NCBI GenBank assembly: GCA_005503085.1
Contig: SCOI01000006.1
Coordinates: forward strand, 62,001 to 126,000
Length of the DNA: 64,000 nucleotides
Source of the DNA: Burkholderiales bacterium C2
GTDB lineage: Bacteria; Pseudomonadota; Gammaproteobacteria; Burkholderiales; Burkholderiaceae_C
Reading direction: 5' to 3'
A program made the position numbers and the translations under genes. The notes beneath the pieces are model-generated. The model was not told the DNA's origin. It made no database searches and saw only the letters and a program-made list of their open reading frames with translations. Positions 11,388-20,396 of the stretch are shown here, one piece after another (position 1 is the stretch's first letter; each line of letters starts with the position of its first letter).

Positions 11388-12299
11388 CTACTCAATGTTT
11401 TGGACCTGCTCGCGCATCTGCTCGATCGCCACCTTCATCTCGACCGAGACATTGGTCAGCTCCAGCGCGGCGGATTTCGAGCCCAGGGTGTTGGCTTCGC
11501 GATGTAACTCCTGTATCAGGAAGTCAAGCCGCTTGCCGATCTCGCCGCCTTTTTTCAGCAACCGTGCGATCTCTTCCAGGTGGGCGCGCAAGCGGGCCAA
11601 TTCCTCGGCCACATCGATGCGGATCGCGTAGGCGGCAGCCTCGTTGAGGGCGCGCTCGCGCAGCGCGTCCTCGGGGATGCTCTGGCCCGCGCCGGTCGCG
11701 ACCAGGGCTTCCTGCCAGCGCTCCAGAAAGCGCTGCTGCTGGCGCTGCACGACGGCCGGCACCAGCGGCTCGGCCTGGGTGGCCAGTTCGCGCAGCCGGC
11801 CGATGCGCTCCATCAGGATGGCAACCAGCTTCTCGCCCTCGCGCTCGCGTGCCTCGGCAAGACCTGACACGCAGCGGCGTGCGGCCTCCAAGGTGGCCTC
11901 GTCCAGTTTTTCGGTGACGCCGCCGCCCTTGCACCACTGCATGATCTCGTGCACCGACAGGCCCTGTGCCTTGGGCAGCCAGCCCTGCACGGTGGACTCC
12001 AGGCGGGCCAGCCGGTTGAGCTGCTCGGGCTGCGGTTGGGGCCAGGTGTTGTCACCCTCGCGCTGGGTGTTGATGCGCATCTCGACCTTGCCGCGCTTCA
12101 AGCCTGCGGTCAGCAGCTCGCGCAGCGCCGGCTCCAGGCCGCGCAAATCCTCGGGCATGCGAAAGCCAACGTCGAGAAAACGCCCATTGACCGATCGGAG
12201 TTCAACCGTCACGCTCGCGCCGGTTTGAGTGCCGGTTTCACTATGGGAAGAGGGCTGCGAGCTGGCGCTGGCATAACCCGTCATGCTGTAGACTGGCAT
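11388..12299 (-). CDS. yicC: YicC family protein (putative endoribonuclease)
   Basis: A 303-residue YicC-family protein. The E. coli member is an endoribonuclease reported to act in decay of small RNAs. Characteristic features are the N-terminal SMTGYA, VELRSVNGRFLDVGFRMPE, and the C-terminal family signature GKRLDFLIQELHREANTLGSKS near 265-286, of which LDFLIQELHREANTLGSK is the core. Length is normal. In many Proteobacteria yicC lies beside gmk, but here gmk is not adjacent: a kinase/phosphatase pair diverges from yicC instead, and the integrase scar lies downstream. Confidence 0.92.
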   Translation of the reverse strand: MPVYSMTGYASASSQPSSHSETGTQTGASVTVELRSVNGRFLDVGFRMPEDLRGLEPALRELLTAGLKRGKVEMRINTQREGDNTWPQPQPEQLNRLARLESTVQGWLPKAQGLSVHEIMQWCKGGGVTEKLDEATLEAARRCVSGLAEAREREGEKLVAILMERIGRLRELATQAEPLVPAVVQRQQQRFLERWQEALVATGAGQSIPEDALRERALNEAAAYAIRIDVAEELARLRAHLEEIARLLKKGGEIGKRLDFLIQELHREANTLGSKSAALELTNVSVEMKVAIEQMREQVQNIE

Positions 12300-12331
12300 C
12301 TCGCAATCGGTGTAGCAATCAAAACGCGATT

Positions 12332-13300
12332 ATGTCAAAGCCGAAACCGGCGCCCTTGCCTGCGGGTACGGTGGTAGGGGGCTACCAGATCATTAAGAAG
12401 CTGGCAGCAGGCGGATTCGGTGTTGTCTATCTGGCCGAAGACCCCGAGCACCACCTCGTTGCCCTGAAGGAATACCTGCCTTCCAGCCTGGCCGAGCGCT
12501 CGCCCGGAGAGCTGACGCCGCGCGTCAAGCCCGAGAAGCAGCCGCTGTACCGACTCGGCTTGCGCAGCTTCTTCGAGGAAGGCCGCTCGCTGGCGCAGAT
12601 CTCGCATCCCAGCGTGGTCTCGGTGCTGAACTTCCTGCGCGAGAACGAAACCGTCTACATGGTGATGAACTATCTGCAAGGCGACACCTTGCAGGACTTC
12701 ATCGTCACCGCCCGCGACCTCAAGCGCGACAAGGTGTTCCGCGAGTCGACGATACGCAGCCTCTACGACGAGATCCTGCGCGGCCTGCGCATCGTCCACC
12801 AGCACAAGATGCTGCACCTGGACATCAAGCCGGCCAATATCTTCATCACCAATGACAACAAGGCCGTGCTCTTGGACTTTGGCGCCGCGCGCGAGGTGCT
12901 GAGCAAGGAAGGCAACTTCATCCGGCCCATGTACACGCCCGGCTTCGCCGCGCCCGAGATGTACCGCCGCGATGGCTCCTTGGGCCCCTGGACCGACATC
13001 TACGCGATCGGTGCCTGCATCTACGCCGGCATGCAGGGCTATCCGCCCAACGATGCGCCGCAGCGCCTGGAGAAGGACCGGCTGGCGCTGAGCCTGTCGC
13101 GCCTGCGCAATGTCTATTCCGACAACCTGATCGAGGTGACGGAGTGGTGCATGTCGCTGGACCCCTTGTCGCGGCCGCAAAGCGTGTTCGCGCTGCAAAA
13201 GGAACTGGCCCGGGAGACCGAGAGGCGCTACACCAAGCTGAGCTTCAGCGAACGCTTGAAGCTGCAGCTCGAAAATCTCAAGACCGGGGCGAAGGCGTGA
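12332..13300 (+). CDS. Hanks-type serine/threonine protein kinase
   Basis: A 322-residue soluble eukaryotic-like kinase. The glycine loop LAAGGFGVVY is at 25-33, the ATP-binding Lys is K46 in VALKEYLP, the catalytic loop HLDIKPANIF at 162-171 and DFG at 182-184, followed by the APE-like motif AAPEMYRRDG. The catalytic loop has HLD instead of HRD, so it is a non-RD kinase that may not need activation-loop phosphorylation. There is no membrane segment or PASTA domain. The stop overlaps the GTG of the PP2C gene as GTGA, so kinase and phosphatase are made as a pair. The substrate cannot be read from the sequence. Confidence 0.93.
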   Translation: MSKPKPAPLPAGTVVGGYQIIKKLAAGGFGVVYLAEDPEHHLVALKEYLPSSLAERSPGELTPRVKPEKQPLYRLGLRSFFEEGRSLAQISHPSVVSVLNFLRENETVYMVMNYLQGDTLQDFIVTARDLKRDKVFRESTIRSLYDEILRGLRIVHQHKMLHLDIKPANIFITNDNKAVLLDFGAAREVLSKEGNFIRPMYTPGFAAPEMYRRDGSLGPWTDIYAIGACIYAGMQGYPPNDAPQRLEKDRLALSLSRLRNVYSDNLIEVTEWCMSLDPLSRPQSVFALQKELARETERRYTKLSFSERLKLQLENLKTGAKA

Positions 13301-14229
13301 AATTCGGCATCTACCAGGTCAGCCGACGCGGTGGCCGGGAGAAGAACGAAGACCGCATGGGTTACTGCTACACCCGCGAGGCCGGCCTGTTCGCGCTGGC
13401 CGACGGCATGGGTGGCCACCCCGAGGGTGAGGTGGCCGCGCAGATCACCTTGCAGACCTTGGCGGCGATGTTCCAGCGCGATGCCAAGCCGACCCTGGCC
13501 GACCCGGCGCGCTTTCTGCAAGACGCGGTGCTGATCGCGCATCAGACCCTGCTGCGCTACGGCACCGACAAGAACCTGGGCGACACGCCGCGCACCACCG
13601 TGGTCGCCTGCGTGCTGCAGGGGGGCTATGTGTTCTGGGCCCATTGCGGCGACTCGCGGCTCTATATGGTGCGCGCCGGCCATCTGATCGCCCGTACCCG
13701 CGACCACTCCTATTCCGAGCTGCAGGAGGCGCTGGGCCGCAGCGCGAGCGGGGCCGAGCGCTTCAATCGCAATGTGCTGTTCACCTGCCTGGGCAGCCCG
13801 GGCAAGCCGATGGTGGACATCAGCGGGCCGCTGGCGCTGGAGCCGGGGGACAGGCTGCTGCTGTGCTCCGACGGTCTGTGGGGCACGGTGGGCGACCCGG
13901 AGCTGGTGTCGCAGCTGGCCGCACTGCCGATTGCCGATGCGGTGCCGGAGCTGGTCGAGCAGGCGCTGCGCAATGGCGGGCCGCGCTGCGACAATGTCAC
14001 CGCGCTGGCCGTCGAATGGGAGGGCGAGGATGAGCCCGAGGGCGCCATCTCCACCCAGGACCTCGGCGACGAGGGCTTCGCCTCGACAATACAGGCTGCG
14101 GCCGCCTCCCTCCAGGCGCAGGAGCGCAAGAGCGGCGAACTGGACGAGGCCGAGATGGACCGATCGGTGCGCGAGATCAACGAGGCCATAGCCCAGGCCC
14201 GGCAGCGCAGCGCCTCCAAGCAAAAGTAG
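13297..14229 (+). CDS. PP2C-family serine/threonine phosphatase
   Basis: A 310-residue phosphatase expected to reverse the neighbouring kinase. GTG 13297 overlaps the kinase stop; the frame is open further upstream but there it lies inside the kinase gene. PP2C metal motifs are present: NEDRMG near residue 17, ALADGMGGH near 35, CGDSRLY near 118 and DNVTALA near 234. The last 60 residues, after the catalytic domain, are an acidic helical tail without known motif (for example [20 protein letters not shown]). It lies 17 bp ahead of rph, so the pair may be co-expressed with the RNA/nucleotide genes that follow. Confidence 0.92.
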   Translation: MKFGIYQVSRRGGREKNEDRMGYCYTREAGLFALADGMGGHPEGEVAAQITLQTLAAMFQRDAKPTLADPARFLQDAVLIAHQTLLRYGTDKNLGDTPRTTVVACVLQGGYVFWAHCGDSRLYMVRAGHLIARTRDHSYSELQEALGRSASGAERFNRNVLFTCLGSPGKPMVDISGPLALEPGDRLLLCSDGLWGTVGDPELVSQLAALPIADAVPELVEQALRNGGPRCDNVTALAVEWEGEDEPEGAISTQDLGDEGFASTIQAAAASLQAQERKSGELDEAEMDRSVREINEAIAQARQRSASKQK

Positions 14230-14246
14230 AACCTGAAGGATTTTCG

Positions 14247-14984
14247 ATGAGCAAGATCAACGACGCGCCGCGCTCCGCCGGACGCGCGGCCGATGCGCTG
14301 CGCCCGGTGCGCCTGACCCGCCGCTACACCCGCTATGCCGAGGGCTCGGTGCTGGTCGAGTTCGGCGAGACCAAGGTGCTGTGCACCGCCTCGGTCGAGG
14401 AAAAAGTGCCGCCGCACAAGCGCGGCTCCGGCGAGGGCTGGGTCACCGCCGAGTACGGCATGCTGCCGCGCGCCACCCATACCCGTGGCGACCGCGAGGC
14501 CGCGCGCGGCAAGCAAAGCGGCCGCACCCAGGAGATCCAGCGCCTGATCGGCCGCTCGCTGCGCTGCGTGTTCGACCTGAAGCTGCTGGGCGAGCGCACC
14601 ATCTCGCTGGACTGCGATGTGATCCAGGCCGATGGCGGCACCCGCACCGCCGCGATCACCGGCGCCTATGTGGCCGCCCATGACGCGGTCAGCTGGCTGA
14701 TCGCCCAGGGCAAGATCAGCGCCTCGCCGATCAAGGATGCGGTGGCGGCGATCTCGGTGGGCATGCTGGAGGGCCGGCCGCTGCTGGACCTCGAGTACAC
14801 CGAGGATTCGAGCTGCGACACCGATATGAATGTGGTGATGACCGGGGCTGGCGGCTTCGTCGAGCTGCAGGGCACGGCCGAGGGCGTGGCCTTCACCCGC
14901 GCCGAGATGAATGCCTTGCTGGACCTGGCCGAGAAGGGCATCCGCGAGCTGCTGGCCGCGCAGCAGGCGGCGCTGACGGCATGA
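14247..14984 (+). CDS. rph: Ribonuclease PH
   Basis: Phosphorolytic 3'-5' exoribonuclease that trims tRNA 3' ends in the cytosol, acting as a hexamer. The 245 residues contain [18 protein letters not shown], the active-site region [19 protein letters not shown] and [14 protein letters not shown], and the phosphate-binding [16 protein letters not shown] segment (core [14 protein letters not shown]). Length and ends match the family. It overlaps rdgB by ATGA, the order found in most Burkholderiales. Confidence 0.97.
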   Translation: MSKINDAPRSAGRAADALRPVRLTRRYTRYAEGSVLVEFGETKVLCTASVEEKVPPHKRGSGEGWVTAEYGMLPRATHTRGDREAARGKQSGRTQEIQRLIGRSLRCVFDLKLLGERTISLDCDVIQADGGTRTAAITGAYVAAHDAVSWLIAQGKISASPIKDAVAAISVGMLEGRPLLDLEYTEDSSCDTDMNVVMTGAGGFVELQGTAEGVAFTRAEMNALLDLAEKGIRELLAAQQAALTA

Positions 14985-15589
14985 AGACGATCGTGCTGGC
15001 GTCCAACAACGCCAAGAAGCTCGCCGAGCTGCAGGCGCTGTTCGCGCCGCTGGGCGTCGAACTCGTCACGCAGGGCAGCCTCGGTATCCCCGAGGCCGAG
15101 GAGCCCTTCGACAGCTTTGTCGAGAACGCGCTGACCAAGGCCCGCCATGCGGCCCAGCTCAGCGGCCTGCCGGCGCTGGCCGACGATTCGGGCCTGGCGG
15201 TCGAGGCGCTCGGCGGCGCACCGGGCGTGCTGTCGGCCCGCTATGCGACGCTGTTCGGCCGACCCAAGAGCGATGCCGAGAACAACGCCGTGCTGCTGGA
15301 GCAGCTGGCCGGCGTCGAGCAGCGCGCGGCCCGCTTTGTCTGCGCGCTGGTGGCGGTGCGCTCGGCGCAGGATCCCGAGCCGCTGATCGCGATGGGGCGC
15401 TGGCAGGGCCAGGTCTTGCCGGCCTTGAGCGGCGAGGGCGGTTTCGGCTATGACCCGCTGCTCTTCATCCCCTCGCTGGGCCGCAGCGTCGCGCAGCTCA
15501 GCGCGGCGGAGAAGAACGCGCTGAGCCACCGGGCCCTGGCCGCCGCCGATCTGGCGACGCAGATGCGCGAGACCTGGCACCTGGGCTGA
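14981..15589 (+). CDS. rdgB: RdgB/HAM1 non-canonical purine NTP pyrophosphatase
   Basis: Hydrolyses dITP, ITP and XTP to monophosphates, keeping deaminated purines out of DNA and RNA. The 202-residue protein shows the substrate-binding [10 protein letters not shown] (8-17), [33 protein letters not shown] (core [12 protein letters not shown]) and [10 protein letters not shown] near the end. The start overlaps the rph stop by ATGA, and hemW follows after 4 bp, so the three are probably one transcript. Confidence 0.96.
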   Translation: MKTIVLASNNAKKLAELQALFAPLGVELVTQGSLGIPEAEEPFDSFVENALTKARHAAQLSGLPALADDSGLAVEALGGAPGVLSARYATLFGRPKSDAENNAVLLEQLAGVEQRAARFVCALVAVRSAQDPEPLIAMGRWQGQVLPALSGEGGFGYDPLLFIPSLGRSVAQLSAAEKNALSHRALAAADLATQMRETWHLG

Positions 15590-15593
15590 TGCG

Positions 15594-16796
15594 ATGGCCG
15601 ATGTGATCAAGCTGATGCGCCCGGGCACCCTGAGCCTGGCCGCCTTGCCGCCGCTGTCGCTCTATGTGCACCTGCCCTGGTGCCTGCGCAAATGCCCTTA
15701 CTGCGATTTCAATTCGCATGAATGGCAGGGCGGCAAGGAACTGCCGGCCGAGACGGCGCGCGAGTACCTGGCGGCCCTGCGCGCCGATCTCGAGGCGGCG
15801 CTGCCGCTGATCTGGGGCCGCCCGGTCGTCAGCATCTTCATCGGCGGCGGCACGCCCAGCCTGTTCGCGCCGGAGCAGATTGCCGAGTTGATCTCGGACC
15901 TGCGCGCCCGCCTGCCGCTGGAGCCCGGCTGCGAGATCACCTTGGAGGCCAACCCGGGCACCTTCGAGCGCGACCGCTTCAAGGGCTTTCGCGAGGCCGG
16001 CGTGACGCGGCTGTCGATCGGCGTGCAGAGCTTTGACGATGCCAAGCTGAAGGCCCTGGGCCGGGTGCACAACGCCGACCAGGCCAAGGCCGCGATTGCC
16101 GAGGCGGCCGGCTGCTTCGAGACCTTCAATATCGATCTGATGTATGCGCTGCCGGGCCAGAGCCTGGACGAGCTGGCGCTCGAACTCGATACCGCGCTGG
16201 CCTATGCGCCACCCCATCTGTCGGTCTATCACCTGACGATAGAGCCGAACACGGTGTTCGCGACGCGGCCGCCCGAGCAGCTGCCCGACCCCGATCTGGC
16301 CAGCGAGATGCTGGACCTGATCACTGCACGCACCGGCGCGCTGGGCATGGAGCGCTACGAGGTTTCGGCCTATGCCAAGCCGACGCACCGGTGCGCCCAC
16401 AACCTGAACTACTGGCAGTTTGGCGACTATCTGGGCATAGGTGCCGGCGCGCACAGCAAGCTCAGCTTCCCGCACCGGGTGCTGCGCCAGGTGCGCTGGC
16501 GCGAGCCGGCCGCCTATATGGCCAAGGCCGCCGAGGGCCAGGCGGTATCGAATGAAAACGAGGTCGGCCGCCGCGAGCTGCCCTTCGAGTTCATGCTCAA
16601 TGCGCTGCGCCTGCGCGAGGGCGTGCCGCTGACGCAGTACCTGGAGCGCACCGGCCTGCCGCCGTCCAGCATCGCCAAGGCGCTGGAGCAGGCGCGTGCC
16701 AAGGGCCTTCTCGAAGCCGACCCGGCACGGCTGACGCCGACCGCGCGCGGCTTTGACTTCCTGAGCGATCTGCAGTCGCTGTTTCTCGACGCCTGA
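15594..16796 (+). CDS. hemW: Radical SAM heme chaperone HemW
   Basis: A 400-residue radical SAM protein. HemW binds haem and delivers it to respiratory enzymes, and older annotations call it oxygen-independent coproporphyrinogen oxidase. The cluster motif CLRKCPYC (C30, C34, C37) has the HemW spacing, SAM contacts are in FIGGGTPSLF, and the C-terminal HemN-like domain is present (FEFMLNALRLREGVPL). It lacks the longer N-terminus of true HemN. The start is ATG 15594 after the rdgB stop. It converges on cheB with only 12 bp between and no clear terminator. Confidence 0.93.
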   Translation: MADVIKLMRPGTLSLAALPPLSLYVHLPWCLRKCPYCDFNSHEWQGGKELPAETAREYLAALRADLEAALPLIWGRPVVSIFIGGGTPSLFAPEQIAELISDLRARLPLEPGCEITLEANPGTFERDRFKGFREAGVTRLSIGVQSFDDAKLKALGRVHNADQAKAAIAEAAGCFETFNIDLMYALPGQSLDELALELDTALAYAPPHLSVYHLTIEPNTVFATRPPEQLPDPDLASEMLDLITARTGALGMERYEVSAYAKPTHRCAHNLNYWQFGDYLGIGAGAHSKLSFPHRVLRQVRWREPAAYMAKAAEGQAVSNENEVGRRELPFEFMLNALRLREGVPLTQYLERTGLPPSSIAKALEQARAKGLLEADPARLTPTARGFDFLSDLQSLFLDA

Positions 16797-16808
16797 GCGC
16801 CGCGCCGG

Positions 16809-17903
16809 TCAAACCCGGTTCAGCGACATGCCCGAGGTGCTGCGCAGACGCTCGATCAGACGCGGTGCGATCTGCTGCAGCGGCAGCACCTCGTCGGCCG
16901 CGCCGGCGGCGATGGCCTCGCGCGGCATGCCGAACACCACGCAGGTGGCCTCGTCCTGCACGAAGTTGTAGGAGCCGGCGTCCTTCATGACCTTCATGGC
17001 CTTGGCGCCGTCGGCGCCCATGCCGGTCAGCATCACGCCCAGCGCATTTGGCCCGACCACGCGTGCCGCCGAGTGGAACAGCACCTCGACCGAGGGCTTG
17101 TGGCGGTTCACCGGCTCGCCGTCCTGCACGCGGGCGATGTAGTTGGCGCCCGAGCGCTCGACGCTCAGATGGAAACCGCCCGGCGCGATATAGCCGTGGC
17201 CGGGCAGGATACGCTCGCCGTCCTGCGCTTCCTTGACGCGGATGCGGCACAGGCCGTCCAGCCGCGCCGCATAACTCTTGGTGAAGCCCGGCGGCATGTG
17301 CTGGGTGATCACGACGGCCGGGCAGTCGGCCGGCAGATTGATCAAGACGTCCTTGGTCGCCTCGGTGCCGCCGGTGGAGGCGCCGATGAAGATGATCTTC
17401 TCGGTCGACATGCGGCCCAGGCTGGCCATCGTCACCGGCTTGGCCGGCGCCGCCGGCGCGCCACCGGCCGTCGGCGCGGCGGCGGCCGGTGCCCTACGGA
17501 TATGGGCCTTGGACGCGATGCGTATCTTGTCGGTGATGTCGTCGGCCAACTGGCGGATGCCGTCGGCCACACCGATCTTGGGCTTGGCGACAAAGTCCAC
17601 CGCGCCCAGCTCCAGGGCCTTCATCGTGACCTCGGCGCCGCGCTCGGTCAGCGTCGACACCATCACGACCGGCATCGGCCGCAAGCGCATCAGGCGCTGT
17701 AGGAAGTCGAGCCCGTCCATCTTGGGCATCTCGACATCGAGCGTGATGACGTCCGGGTTCAGGTTACGTATCATCTCGCGCGCCACCAGCGGGTCGGCGG
17801 CGGCGCCGATGCACTCCATATCGGACTGGCGATTGATGATCTCGGTGAGGATGGAGCGCACCAGCGCCGAATCATCCACCACCACCACTTTGGTCTTGGC
17901 CAT
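16809..17903 (-). CDS. cheB: Chemotaxis protein-glutamate methylesterase CheB
   Basis: Removes methyl groups from (and deamidates) chemoreceptors, the adaptation branch of chemotaxis. Residues 1-125 are a receiver domain (D10, D11, phospho-acceptor D56, K107), then an Ala/Pro linker, then the esterase domain with catalytic S176 in [10 protein letters not shown]202 in [10 protein letters not shown] and the downstream Asp in GMGADGAK. Length 364 is typical. It follows cheD after 24 bp on the minus strand. No cheA, cheW or cheY is in the window, so signal input must come from elsewhere in the genome. Confidence 0.96.
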   Translation of the reverse strand: MAKTKVVVVDDSALVRSILTEIINRQSDMECIGAAADPLVAREMIRNLNPDVITLDVEMPKMDGLDFLQRLMRLRPMPVVMVSTLTERGAEVTMKALELGAVDFVAKPKIGVADGIRQLADDITDKIRIASKAHIRRAPAAAAPTAGGAPAAPAKPVTMASLGRMSTEKIIFIGASTGGTEATKDVLINLPADCPAVVITQHMPPGFTKSYAARLDGLCRIRVKEAQDGERILPGHGYIAPGGFHLSVERSGANYIARVQDGEPVNRHKPSVEVLFHSAARVVGPNALGVMLTGMGADGAKAMKVMKDAGSYNFVQDEATCVVFGMPREAIAAGAADEVLPLQQIAPRLIERLRSTSGMSLNRV

Positions 17904-17927
17904 TTACTTCTCCTCGGGGTCGCGGGC

Positions 17928-18599
17928 TCAGAATAGATCGACGGAGCCGCCCGTGGCGACCACCGGCTGAGCCTTCTGGGCGGCGGCGCGGTCCTGCTGG
18001 ACCAGCGCATCGGTATTGGTGGGGGCCAGGCGCTTGACCATGGCCTTGCCGCTGTGCGGCAGGAAGCAGACCTTGCGCGGGTAGACATCCATCACGTCCT
18101 TGGAGACGATGGGGATGCGCTCGGTCTTCAGATAGTCGATCACGAAATTGGTGTTGCGTTCGCCGACATTGATGGTGTTCATGCCGGCAATCACCGCGCC
18201 GCCGCCAAAGATCTTGGCTTCCATCCGGCTCTTGGCCGCGCCGCGCTTCATCATCTCGTTGATCAGCAGTTCCATCGCGAACGAACCGTAGCGGCCCGAG
18301 TCGCCGGCGCCCTCGGGCAACATGAAGTGGTTCATGCCGCCGACCATCGCATGCCGGTCCCACAGACAGGCGGCGATGCAGGAGCCCAGCGTGGTCATCA
18401 CCAGGATGTCTTCGTTGTCGACGAAATACTCGCCGGGCAGGATCTTGACCGCCGCATTCTTGAAATGGGCGTCGTAGAAGAAGAACGAGGCTTCGCCCTG
18501 CTTGCGCGTCTGCGCCTTCAGTTGCGCCACGCGCGCCGCGCCTGCACCGCTGGAGATCACACCGGCGTTGCCGGCTTGGGTCTGGGGCGTGCTCATCAT
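17928..18599 (-). CDS. cheD: Chemoreceptor glutamine deamidase CheD
   Basis: Deamidates glutamines of chemoreceptors. The 223-residue protein has the catalytic cysteine in GSCIAACLWD (C74) and histidine in GGMNHFMLP (H91), with the 17-residue spacing expected for the family. An N-terminal extension of about 50 residues and a Gln/Ala-rich tail flank the CheD domain, which is longer than the compact Thermotoga protein but usual in Betaproteobacteria. Two Met codons (18599, 18596) are equivalent as starts. It sits between cheR and cheB. Confidence 0.95.
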   Translation of the reverse strand: MMSTPQTQAGNAGVISSGAGAARVAQLKAQTRKQGEASFFFYDAHFKNAAVKILPGEYFVDNEDILVMTTLGSCIAACLWDRHAMVGGMNHFMLPEGAGDSGRYGSFAMELLINEMMKRGAAKSRMEAKIFGGGAVIAGMNTINVGERNTNFVIDYLKTERIPIVSKDVMDVYPRKVCFLPHSGKAMVKRLAPTNTDALVQQDRAAAQKAQPVVATGGSVDLF

Positions 18600-18640
18600 T
18601 CTTTATCGGCCAGGGTGGGGAGTTCTTGAGCGGCGCGCGC

Positions 18641-19504
18641 TCAGACCTTTTCGTAGATCGTCTTGCCGCGCAGCCGGAACAGGTCGCGCGATTCGGTGAA
18701 ATTCTCCGAATGGCCGACGAACAGCAGGCCATGGGGTTTCATGACCCGGTGGATGCGCTCCAGCACCTTGCGCTGCGTGGGCGCATCGAAATAAATCATC
18801 ACATTGCGGCAGAACACGATCTGGAAGGGGTCGCCCAGCGACCATTGCTGGTCCATCAGGTTCAGGCTGCGGAACTCTATCCATTTCTGCAACTCGGGCT
18901 TGACGCGGATGCGGCCTTCGTTGGCGCCGGTGCCGCGCATGAAGAAGTTTTTCAGGCGCTGCGGCGACAGGCCGCGGGCGTCGGCGTTGTAGACACCGCG
19001 CCGCGCGGTGTTCAGCACATTGGTGTCGATATCGCTGGCAACGATCTGCACCGAGGCGCTGCTGCCCAGCGCTTCGCTGCAGCTGATCGCGATCGAGTAG
19101 GGCTCCTCGCCGGTCGAGGCGGCGCAGCACCAGATGCGCAGCGGCTTGCCGGCCAGCGGCTTCAGGTCCTCGGCCAGCGCATGGAAGTGATGGTCCTCGC
19201 GGAAGAAGGAGGTCAGGTTGGTGGTCAGGCAGTTGACGAACTCCTGCCATTCCTGGTCCGCCTGCGGGCCGGTGGCCGCCTCCAGCCACTGCAGATAGCT
19301 GGCGAAGCTGCGGTGGCCGGTATCGCGCAGCCGGCGCGAGAGTCGGCTGTAGACCATCGCATGCTTGCCGTCATGCAGGCTGATGCCGGCGTGTTTGTAG
19401 ATCAGCTGGCGCACCCGGTCAAAGTCAGCGCGGCTGAAATTGAACTCATGGTCGATGGCTTCGGTGGATGAGGCGTTATTGGGTGAAGCGGCCATGGTTG
19501 TCAT
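18641..19504 (-). CDS. cheR: Chemotaxis protein methyltransferase CheR
   Basis: SAM-dependent methylation of receptor glutamates, opposing CheB. Start ATG 19504 (MTTMAASPNNASS) is preferred; the frame runs further upstream, but those codons give no family match and occupy the divergent control region. The 287 residues have the N-terminal helical domain (FDRVRQLIYKHAGISLHDGK) and the SAM-binding WCCAASTGEEPYSIA, FCRNVMIYFD and a beta-subdomain. Order cheR-cheD-cheB on one strand implies a single operon for receptor adaptation. It diverges from the diguanylate cyclase gene across about 166 bp. Confidence 0.95.
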   Translation of the reverse strand: MTTMAASPNNASSTEAIDHEFNFSRADFDRVRQLIYKHAGISLHDGKHAMVYSRLSRRLRDTGHRSFASYLQWLEAATGPQADQEWQEFVNCLTTNLTSFFREDHHFHALAEDLKPLAGKPLRIWCCAASTGEEPYSIAISCSEALGSSASVQIVASDIDTNVLNTARRGVYNADARGLSPQRLKNFFMRGTGANEGRIRVKPELQKWIEFRSLNLMDQQWSLGDPFQIVFCRNVMIYFDAPTQRKVLERIHRVMKPHGLLFVGHSENFTESRDLFRLRGKTIYEKV

Positions 19505-19670
19505 TGGTTTTGTGCGCACCGCGCACGCTGGATTGATTTTGCATCCGCCGCCAGTGTCTGTGGTGGCCAGTGCCCAAGATAGTGTGAACAGCCGGGTGAA
19601 CCCCTCACTATTTCCGCCCCTCTGCGGGATAACCCGCCTGCTAGACTGCCGCCACACCTTCGGGAGCCTC

Positions 19671-20396
19671 TTGGACTCAAGCCTACACCCCCCTTCGCTG
19701 ATCGATGCTCGCGATCTGCAGCTGGACCTGGCCTTGCAGCTGCTGCAGCAGGCCGGCGCCTTGCTGCCCGAGGCCGAGCCCTACAGCGCCGCATGGCTAC
19801 AAGGCCTGCTGGACGCGCTGTGCGATCTCTCCAGCAAGGACGCGCTGACCGGCCTGGTCAACCGTCGCAGCTTCGAGATGTCGCTGTCGCGCGAGGTCGA
19901 TCGGGTCGCGCGCTCGGGCGAGCCGGCGCTGCTGCTGATGGTGGATATCGATCATTTCAAGGCCGTCAACGACAGTTATGGCCATGTCGCCGGCGATATG
20001 GTGATACAGGCGGTGGCGCGCAGCATTGCGCAGACGGTGCGGCCGATGGACACGGTGGCACGGGTCGGCGGCGAGGAGTTCGCCATCATCCTGCCCAACT
20101 GCCCCAGCACCTATGGCGCGACGGTGGCCGAGCGGCTGCGCGAGCGCGTGGCCGAGCAGAAAGTCGAGGTGGCGACGGGCCAAATGCTGCAGGTCACGGT
20201 CAGCCTGGGCGGTGCTTTCGCACCGCAATGGGTGCGCTCCTCGTCCCTGCTGTGGATAGAGCGGGCCGATCGCCAGCTCTACCGCGCCAAGGCCGAAGGC
20301 CGCAACCGCGCCTGCCTGGAGCCGCAAACCGACTCCCTGGTCAGTGCCGAGGAAAAAGGCATGTTGTTCGCTGTAACGCAACAGGATAGTGAATGA
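19671..20396 (+). CDS. Diguanylate cyclase (GGDEF domain)
   Basis: Makes cyclic di-GMP from two GTP. With TTG 19671 as start, preceded by GGGAG, it has 241 residues: a short helical N-terminus (DLQLDLALQLLQQAGALLPE) and one GGDEF domain starting DALTGLVNRRSFE. The active-site signature is GGEEF at 133-137. RPMD (124-127), five residues upstream, matches the RxxD inhibitory site, so product inhibition is expected. No sensory or membrane domain is visible. The frame is open 77 codons upstream, but that stretch overlaps cheR and lacks family features. The stop overlaps the following ATPase gene (ATGA), implying coupled synthesis. Confidence 0.85.
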   Translation: MDSSLHPPSLIDARDLQLDLALQLLQQAGALLPEAEPYSAAWLQGLLDALCDLSSKDALTGLVNRRSFEMSLSREVDRVARSGEPALLLMVDIDHFKAVNDSYGHVAGDMVIQAVARSIAQTVRPMDTVARVGGEEFAIILPNCPSTYGATVAERLRERVAEQKVEVATGQMLQVTVSLGGAFAPQWVRSSSLLWIERADRQLYRAKAEGRNRACLEPQTDSLVSAEEKGMLFAVTQQDSE

